Assembly: GCA_006384855.1 (NCBI GenBank)
Contig: VCJN01001460.1
Coordinates: 1-64,000 of the forward strand
From: Tetraselmis striata
Taxonomy: Eukaryota > Chlorophyta > Chlorodendrophyceae > Chlorodendrales > Chlorodendraceae
DNA length: 64,000 nt
Direction of reading: 5' to 3'
Shown here: positions 56,290 through 64,000 of the stretch, in pieces
Numbering within the stretch: the stretch's first letter is position 1
Layout: every line of letters starts with the position of its first letter
Position numbers and translations under genes: made by a program
The notes under the pieces: model-generated
The model's database searches: none
What the model was told of the DNA's origin: nothing
The model's input: the letters and a program-made list of their open reading frames with translations, nothing else

Positions 56290-58879
56290 CGCACACGACT
56301 GCTGTGTGTATATGCTGTCGTGGTCTCGTCCAAATGCAGCCGCGAGTGGTGCATCGCTGGTCGTATGTAACAGCCGCCGGGCTCATGGGTCACCTTTCAT
56401 GTTGGATTTGTTTCAGGAGGTTTAGAAAACCCTTCTACTGCTGCTAGCTCATGTAATTATTTCAGGGGGTAGTAAATCGGGCGAAAGTCAGAAACTAGGT
56501 ACCTGTACGGACGGTAGCGACTATTAGTGCTGAATAATTGTGCCACTAGCGATCAGCAGCCGAGCAGCGATTTACAATAATTTTGTTATACCGGTATGCT
56601 ATATATACTCGCTACGTATGTAAATAATTACAGGTATGTACATCTAGTAGTATATGTCCGGGACCGTGAACTTCGCTTAGTTTTTATTGTGCTTCTGATA
56701 TTATACCGTTAAAATTCCGTAGATTTAACGAAATTCGCGCGCTGGAAGCGCAATGTGAGGCCGGTAGTAGTACAAGTACCTCGAGTCCGCATGCTACCGG
56801 TTCTTACAAGTGGGAAGTATGGGATATGGATAGATGGATGTTAACCGTTAAGAACATGAGCGCCCATGTGTTCATTTAATTAAAGAATCTGGATTTGAGC
56901 GCAAAAGTGGCAAGCATCATGCATACCACCTATGGCCGGCAACTACGTCAACTTGCAGAGACCAAGATCAAGACCGAGGCGCAGATGGTTGCGTGACTAG
57001 TCGCCTCGTAGAGTGTGCTGATCCTAACCGCGACGACTTCAGCTTTATGGCTTCCATGTATGAGTATGGGCACTATGTCGATGCTCTTTTGAAGGGCACA
57101 GATGAGTGATATCATGACATTGCTAACAATATACAAAGACGGCAACTAGGTGACATCAACATCGACAAGTACACGATTCATCATTGGCAATGGTTGCCAT
57201 GGACCACATGCGGGAGGGTCAATTGGGGGTCTTTAGATAATAACAAATATAAATTTTCATTGTTAAAATGGATTGAGCCCTTATTTCCATGCAAATCTTG
57301 CCGTGCAATGAGTATGCGTTCTTGCTGCTGGCATGCCACCCAATTGCATAAGTCTCCGCTTGCATTGTTGCACGCACTACGTGATGGGCCACACCTCCAT
57401 CGTTACAATGTGACTGTATGATCATGGCACCTCTGTGCCTCATTTGCCGCGCACTCTTTTTGCATGTATGTGCCATTGCTAGGTTGCCATTGATTTGCGT
57501 GTTGTATTGCTGTGCCCTCTTGCCATTATTATGCAAGGCTATGCATATCAAGTGAGAAGTCAGCAGCAATACAATAATATACTAATCATCAAGGGCCCAA
57601 AAATCTATTTCTTGATCGGATTCAGGCGCCGCTGATCATCTGATATTTAAAATTGATTATATCAATATGCAAAATGTCGATTATAAATTGATGAATGAGA
57701 ACGCATGGAATTAATATGACAGTTTGGGGTGAAGCAGACGGAAGTTCCGGGGTCTTCCGGCGGAATTTCCCTCCCGGAATTCCGCTCTGTGTGGAGGGCG
57801 GAACGGAATTCCGGCGGAAGGGAGTTCCGCGCACTTCGTCCGCCGGAACTGCCGGAATTCCGTTCCGGCGGAACGGAAATATCAAAATCCGACTTCCGTG
57901 CAACCTGGTACTAACCGCACTGCTGTCCGTTGTCCTGCACTCCTGCACAAACCGTGTGATGATGTTGTCCCCAGATTTGCCGGCCTTGCACCTAACCCGG
58001 CCTTGCGGCTTTATCCGCCTAGGCGCCGAGAGTACAGGTACTCTGTGCCGCGGTGATTTGTAATCATTTCGCGGCGCGGAGGGGGAATCTCGGGTACCTA
58101 TTTCCGGCCACAATCAGGCTCTGGTTCCTCCCGCCCTCGCTATCCGAAGCTTGCCCTGCCCATCTGCCCAGCTTGCCCTGCCCGCCTGCAGCAATGGCAA
58201 GCTCGTACTGCACCGACACGAGAGTTGGTTAAAGCGACTTCCGTATCGCGCCGGACACTCGATTGCGTGCTTACGGGGCTGGCAGTTGGGGCTTGAAAGA
58301 GCCAACCAGCTAGCAACTACATAATTTATTACGTGATCCTGCGACATTTATACCACTCTGTGCCGACCTCCGCGTTATAAGGATAATATTGTTATGTGCA
58401 ACATTAAATTCTAGGATTCTTAAATTTTGGGGGGCGGGGGGGCGGCGGGCTCCTCCGCAGACCTCTGCGCGCCTGCGCGCCGCTGTGCAGCGTGCGCCGC
58501 AGACATGCCGGTCTGCCGGGTAGAGTTTCACTGCTGAAGCAGCGACAATGACCGCGCCCCCCCTTCCAGTGATCCTGACCAAGTATCAGCAGGGCGGGAA
58601 CGGCCGCGAGCTGTCGCGTTGGTACGGTGGCGCCGAGGGTTGGCCCGATATAGTTAGGCCCGGAAGGCGTCACGGTCATAGAGCAGCCACGTGAGCAGGG
58701 CCGAGCTGAGGCAAGTGCCGCCTGCACAGGGGGGCGACAATAGTTAAATCCCGCTGAACGCGGCGCACGGGAAGCGAGAGAAGCGATGGTGGAACATAGG
58801 GTAAGCATGCTTTGGCTGGGCTCACCCCACCTCTTTCATGTCAGTCCCGTCCTTGGGGCGGGGAAAACATAGAAGAAGA

Positions 58880-58916
<37 letters not shown>

Positions 58917-58934
58917 ACTTTCTGATTCGTTTCA
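56290..58934. other. Region upstream of the helicase gene; decayed coding sequence and palindromes
   Basis: At about 56880-57210 the plus strand reads protein-like segments (DPNRDDFSFMASMYEYGHYV and, after a TGA stop, YHDIANNIQRRQLGDINIDK), probably a dead transposon or gene fragment of unknown family. A palindrome cluster lies at 57735-57890, and a run of about 37 C at 58881-58917. No intact gene was found. The promoter of the helicase gene is expected just above 56226 but no motif stands out. Confidence 0.4.
57735..57890. repeat. Cluster of GGAATTCCG / TTCCGGCGGAA words
   Basis: More than a dozen overlapping copies of TTCCG, CGGAA and CGGAATTCCG in both orientations are packed into about 155 bp (for example CCGGAATTCCG, GCGGAACGGAATTCCGGCGG). 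The pattern resembles the subterminal array of the hAT element at 21225-23299 with a different core word. Matching TIRs were not identified. Confidence 0.8.
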
Positions 58935-59044
58935 GTGATGTATCTCAATGGAGTGGGATACGTACTGGCGGCTAGGTCATTCGGTTTTTTACATTGTAAT
59001 GTGACCTCCACCCGCCCCTCTTACTTTCGCCGGCCCCTGTGCAG

Positions 59045-59436
59045 AATTCCAGCCAGCAAAATGTGGTGTCAAAGGATGCGGACTGGCGCCGCCGCGTCGA
59101 CATGGAGACAATCTCACAGCGAAATTTCTCCAGAGAGCACGGCTACATGCTGAAATATATCAAGGGGGGAGCCTTCCGCAGGGCAGACCCAGCGCCCACG
59201 GACAGCCTCGACACGTTTGCAGCCGGCAGCAAAGCGTTGGTGGCGTCCTATGACGGCAACTTGAGCTCTATGTACAACATGCGCCGCTCCCGCCCCAGGC
59301 TGGGGAACACTGTCGACCGCATCGTGGGTCTCCCCTCCCTCGATGGCTGTGCTGCGCCCGCGGGTAGGGCTAAGCAGAGTGACAGCGTCGAGGCCTTCCT
59401 GGAGGCCTACTTGAAGCGCGCGCCAGGAGTCCCAAG
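59045..59436 (+). CDS. Probable internal exon of an unrecognised gene
   Basis: The open segment is preceded by a good acceptor (CCCCTGTGCAG) and ends at CCAAG|GTGAGG. It encodes about 130 residues with strong protein character: DADWRRRVDMETISQRNFSR, EHGYMLKYIKGG, RSRPRLGNTVDRIVGLPSLD, VEAFLEAYLKRAPGVPR. The W..R...E..S...F..E.G layout faintly recalls small cilium-associated proteins (C20orf85/C2orf50 type), but this is weak. Flanking exons could not be assigned with confidence. The segment ends with two bases left over (phase 2), so at least one more exon is expected downstream. Confidence 0.45.
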
Positions 59437-59439
59437 GTG

Positions 59440-60888
59440 AGGTTTTGGGGATGCTCAGCGTCTCCCCGGGATGGCATGGCCGGCTGGGGTGCCTCTGCTG
59501 AACACACCGCATGGCATGCGTAGAGCCCACCCCTGCCTGTCTTGCCCACAGCACTGACGCATAGCGCTGCTGATGCAGGCCAGCACCACAGGATCTGTAT
59601 GCTACGCCCATTTTGTCCTCGCATCGAGTGGGTTGGGGGAAGAGCCTGGAGGTGCGTGAGCACTTGCATGTGTGCGCTTCTGTAAATGAACGACTGTGTG
59701 TTGGAGCGGTGATGGGGAGGGTGGGGGGAAGGAGAGGCGGATGCCAACCAATGCAGTATGCGCCGCACTCATTCTGTGCGTCTGTGTTCGCAGCTGTGCA
59801 ACACCGGCGGGTTTCGCCTGCGGTAGTTAGGCAGCAGGCTTTGCCCCCCCCCCCCCCCCCCCCTGCTGTATCGTATCCCCCGGAGGCTTGCCTCGGCTAG
59901 CCTGGCATGCGCCCATCGGAAGCGCCAATGCCGAGCGATTTTGTCCGGGCTGGCCTCACCTCTGCCTGGCGTGAATATTAAAAAGCTGTAGCGCTCCATA
60001 AAGGGAGCATGCTTTGGCAGTGTATAATAATGGAAGAGCTGTGACATTTACCTGGCGCTCACAGGGCGCGCCATGTAAGCTACGAAAACATTTTTGCGGC
60101 ATGATGAGCAGTATCCGCTCATACATGGGATGCACGTCTGCCGGCCTATATTTTGTGACTGTGATCTGTCTCTCTCCCCCCATTCTCTCTCACACACACG
60201 CACTCGCACTCATACACGTCCCACTTCCAGGAGCATGTACAAGAGAAGGGTATCCGTTTAGGACATCAACCCATGATATCTGTACATGCACTTGCAGCAT
60301 TAGCGCCCTGTGGTTAGCGACAGGGATAGTGCAGCGGACAACGCAATCTCAGACTGAATGTCGCCCATTCCTAGCTGCAGGTCCATTATGATGCCATCGC
60401 GACCGCAGATTGTGTCCTGTACATCTGGGATATATCTTTCCCCCAGTTGGTTGTTATATATGGTACCTCTGCCTCACATGCAAGCAGCATGTAGCCACCT
60501 TTTCTGTCTGCACTTCTCGGTCAAAGGAAGCGATCATACCACGCTGTAGTTGAGCTTCAATATGTATAGGTCTCTTCATATCCTTTCCGTATGGATTGCT
60601 TCGTAGATCTGAGGAATGTGAAATTGATACAGTGTTGCTCCTAGCATGAGCGGATGTGGTTTTAGTTAGATATTTAATCACGAGGATCCTCCTCATTACA
60701 TCCTTAGTCACCAGTCTGCTGTCGAGTAGTAGCGGCAAAATCCATATTTACATGGTCACCAGACGTCCACGACTAGGCGAGTGTGCTTTGCGTAGATGGA
60801 AAAACTCGTTCTATACCCTGGCGACTACAGGGTATATAGTCTTAAACAACTGCGCACGCTGCGTACTGGGGATCATCTACTGTGGCGA
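59440..60888. other. No clear gene; possible copia relic
   Basis: A C run lies at 59845-59863. On the minus strand at about 60740-60440 a frame includes NPYGKDMKRPIHIEAQLQRG, which might be the decayed end of a copia-type RNase H region (compare KHIDI...), but stops and shifts prevent a firm call. Otherwise nothing was seen. Confidence 0.25.
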
Positions 60889-61020
60889 GATGATCGGCTC
60901 CAGAGTTGCTAGTGGTGTCAATAAAGAAAGAATTATTGACAAGGTGGTCTGCGCTGCAGGTATACATCCAGCATTCGGCGAGATGCCACGCCGGCGCTAT
61001 CAAGCCTGTCTGGTGATTTA
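60889..61020. repeat. Left copy of a diverged direct repeat
   Basis: Reads GAGATGATCGGCTCCAGA...AATTATTGACAAGG...TCTGCGCTGC...CATTCGGCGAGATG...CGGCGCTATCAAGC...CTGGTGATT. It matches 63689-63838 in the same orientation with an estimated 75-80% identity and small gaps. Confidence 0.75.
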
Positions 61021-63688
61021 GTCAGCAGTGGAAATGAGATTACGTGGGAGGGCATTTAGTGAGGTCGAGATCTAGGGTTGTAACCCTAACATGATCTCCT
61101 CACAGTCCTCCCCGCCATGAAGGTGTCAAATGGAGGTGATATGTGTGGAAACCTGTGTGGTAGCGCAGTGTGTCAGCAAATGACGCATTAACATGTGTCA
61201 TTGTCATGTGACAGGTCACATGCTGAAAAATCAGCATGGCATATTCTCAGAATTGACACTCCAAAGTGAATGTTTGTCTACGACATGGAATTTTGGTGTG
61301 TCAACGTAGTAGAATATAGTAATGACACAGAAGGTGTTTGTTGTTCTTGGATGTGTTTGAGGTAGATGTGTGTGTTGATGACAGTGTATGTTACGCCATT
61401 GATGGCGCGGCCATGGATGACTCAAAGACCACAGCCTGTTGTAGGCCCGATGTGGAGCAGAGCGCGCATGGTTGGTAAATGGCAATGATCATTGTGCATT
61501 ATTAAGAGGCACTCTCAAAGCTGCACTGCCGTGTGAACCAGTAACCCTCCGAAGACAGGGCACCCACGGCGGTATGTTGTCAAGAGGTGAAGCATGGCGG
61601 GTGCTTGTCGGAATCAAATGGATCTTGCCTCCGGGTTGAAAGCGATTATTGAGACAAGTGGCAGTCAGCATCACGACCCGCCCCAAGGCGTCCCCTGAGG
61701 GATAACCGGGTCAGCACAATCCACACAATTGATTCCTAAAGCTGCCACCACATCGGAACCCAACCTGGCAATAGAATACCATAAAGGAATTCAAATGGTG
61801 ACACATCGCAAGAGCATATGTTCGATTGCGGCATGCAATAACACTCAAGGCACACTGCGAATGTTGTTGGTTGGCTCAGGGCTTAATGTGATCAACCGCG
61901 ATCTCTGATTGTTGTTTTATAATTTGCTTATCCGTTTTCTCTTTTGATGTAGTATATGTGTTTGTGTTGTTTGTTTCTATGGTTTTTTATCAAGTGTTGT
62001 GATAAGTACAAGCAGTAGTAACATCAAGTGATGAAGGGAAAGGGGGAGGGGGGCGCACCAACCATCAGCTGGCACCTGGGCAGCATGAGTTAGTATTTTC
62101 AAACAGCGGTGAGCATCTTTGAGGCGGTTATTGTTTGTTTCGTGGGCAGGTGTGATTGTTCTGAAAACATTTAGTGGTTATTAGTGGTGTTGTTGTTAGT
62201 CTGAGGTTTATTGGGCACCTCTCTCTGTGCCATTTCTTTGTTCAGAGCAGTCAATTGTTCTTGCGCATTTTTAAGAGCAGCCCTAAGATTTTTTGTGTCA
62301 CTGTCATCATTGAACATAACGCCACTCTTTCGAGCAGCAGCAGTTGTTGTATTGTGTCTTTTGGTTGTTGGTGTTGTGTTTGGTTGTGTTTGGTAGTTGG
62401 CCGGCTGGCCGGTCAGGTTTGAGTATGTGGGCCTCTGTGTCATTATCCCTGTCTATTTGAGGCCCTGTAATTTATGATATGTGTGACCCAAGCCCTGTCA
62501 ATAAGAACATATTGGCGTGCCATCAGGTGACACCCAATTAAACTTTGGTTTCTGGGCTTTGTGGTATTGTTTTCTGCCAGTAACAGTGCCAGTCTTATCA
62601 AACTGGATATTAAGTCGTCCCCTCTTGTTAGTTTTGGGTCGATTGGTATTTGCAGCATAGTGCATGGGCGTTCATAGTGCATAGAGCCCCGGCATCAGTA
62701 TCGTGCTGCATGTCTGATTTGGCAAGGTGCTGCTTAGGGTCTTGTAACATCTGTGACGGTTGTATGTGCTGCATTGCTTTATACTCAGAAAGGGTAAAGG
62801 AATAATGTAACCGAAATTTTGATAGAAAGCTGCCCCAACTTGTCAGTAAGGCTGAGATACCTCTCGATTACTTGTTTCCAGGTCGTGAAATTTTCCGAGG
62901 TCGAGCGGCTCATTGTGATGAGTTTAGGTCGAAATCGAAAATGTTATGTGTCAAACTTCTTTAAAAGGTCAAAGCGCACTGTGATGTGCGAGTGTAAACA
63001 GCACAGTGTGGTGTGCAAATGTAAAAATCACGGTGTGACGTGCTAGTGTGATTCGGCAAACCTTGTTGAGCACAAGAGGCTTGATAGCCTTTCTTACAAA
63101 AGCACCGTTATTGTTGCAAGTCGATATCAGCGACTGCTGGTGCTCGTAACTAAAAAGGCGACTATTATGAAGCAATCCACCACGCGTAGCAATGCGCAGT
63201 ATTGTCAGTACTGGTGCTACATTGATACGGGATAGCTGTTAACTGGTTTGGTGGTGGCTGGCTGGTCCGACGACTTGTCGGATTGTGGACCGAGTTTTTA
63301 TCAAAAGTGACGAGTCGACAGTTGTGACGACTGCATTGTGAAAGCTCCTCAAGCGAGTGCATCAACTCGCGAGCGTAGTGGTGAGGCTTACGAGTACGAG
63401 TAGGCAAGTCGCAGACAAGCTCACACGAGTCGAGTTGCGAGTTTCGGTGGTGTGGTATGGTTTGTGTGTGACGAGTTGTTGTTTTGAAAAAGAGGATCCG
63501 CAGCAGATAGGGCAGCAGGTCCGCCTGTCGGCAACGGTAATTGACGCGTTCGGTCGACGACACAGTAAAAGCAAGTGATACGTGCAAAAGATGGCGTTAA
63601 CGTCACGATCAAGTGTAGCGTGGTCGTCGGTGAGATCTCTGGGTAGCGAGCGAGTTCCGTGATCGAAGTAGGGATAAACACCAAATAT
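61021..63688 (-). mobile_element. GT-rich segment between the direct repeats, possible old LTR element
   Basis: The 2.7-kb segment between the two repeats has unusual composition: long stretches rich in G and T on the plus strand (61200-62460), equivalently Asn/Thr-rich frames on the minus strand. One minus frame (62443-62171) reads MFNDDSDTKNLRAALKNAQE and LTALNKEMAQRE, a short coiled coil. No protease, reverse transcriptase or integrase was recognised. With flanking repeats of about 130-150 bp, it could be a decayed or non-autonomous (LARD/TRIM-like) retroelement. This is inference; no target duplication, primer site or polypurine tract was identified. Confidence 0.35.
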
Positions 63689-63838
63689 GGAGAGATGGTC
63701 GGCTCCAGATTTGGTGCGTGAAAAGTAAGAATTATCAACAAGGGCAGGGTCTGCGCTGCGGTATATAGGTCGCTACCCAGCACTCGGCGGGATGCGCGTA
63801 TACCCCGGCGCTATCGAGCATATGCCTGGTGATCTATC
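63689..63838. repeat. Right copy of the diverged direct repeat
   Basis: Partner of 60889-61020: GAGATGGTCGGCTCCAGA...AATTATCAACAAGGG...TCTGCGCTGC...CACTCGGCGGGATG...CGGCGCTATCGAGC...CTGGTGATC. The divergence suggests an old event. Confidence 0.75.
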
Positions 63839-64000
63839 TACACCCCTCCATATAAGTCCCAGGCCCCTTTCTCGCCGAATCCGAGCGCACAAATAGTAGG
63901 GCAGCTGAATCTATGTTTTATGACCTGATATCCTGGAATATCATAGCGCATTTGTGCTGAGCCTTTACCACCATAGGATGTAAGCAACCCCGTTGACCCT

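Noticed and set aside
60440..60740. copia-type RNase H end
   Set aside because: Similarity limited to a few residues (KRPIHIEAQ) and interrupted; kept only as a possibility.

Overview
The window looks like nuclear DNA of a green alga (Chlorophyta, class not determined). The two large genes are split into 17-18 short GC-rich exons with GT-AG introns. Introns and spacers carry long C/G homopolymers, and a large share of the spacers is transposon-derived. No tRNA, rRNA, CRISPR array or bacterial operon was recognised.

Layout. 1-1640: broken transposon-type gene cut by the window edge. 1918-2800: 98-bp minisatellite built from two diverged 49-bp halves. 6290-7700 (-): relic of the C-terminal half of a retroelement polyprotein. 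8505-19883 (+): complete 18-exon xanthine dehydrogenase gene (1423 codons by my exon model). 20642-21216: retroelement-like zinc-finger ORF disrupted by a hAT transposon (21225-23299; 8-bp TSD, 15-bp TIRs). 23740-34471: three-level nest. A short TIR element appears to contain a tyrosine-recombinase element (23768-33577, 182-bp direct terminal repeats), which contains a very young Ty3/gypsy chromovirus (26258-32959; 413-bp LTRs with one mismatch seen, 5-bp TSD). 34782-36699 (-): a second, degenerate gag-like plus recombinase element of the same family. 38198-40162: TIR element with TAA target duplication, Harbinger-like. 40565-41941 (+): single-exon secreted protein with a Cys-rich domain and a six-residue repeat tail. 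44330-56226 (-): 17-exon gene for an HrpB-type DExH-box helicase (953 codons). 59045-59436 (+): one likely exon of an unrecognised gene. 60889-63838: diverged direct repeats bounding a GT-rich segment, probably an old retroelement.

The host genes are unrelated in function: purine catabolism/molybdenum cofactor enzyme, secreted or wall protein, RNA helicase. Nothing suggests they work together. The most unusual material is in the mobile DNA: a recombinase element with a gag-like ORF but no visible reverse transcriptase, a gypsy Pol with an extra N-terminal region containing a degenerate Nudix-like box, and a family of 165-191 bp TIR elements (TACGGGTGCC ends) found in XDH introns and a spacer. 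Exon boundaries were set by hand from splice consensus, reading phase and family alignment from memory; no searches were run.
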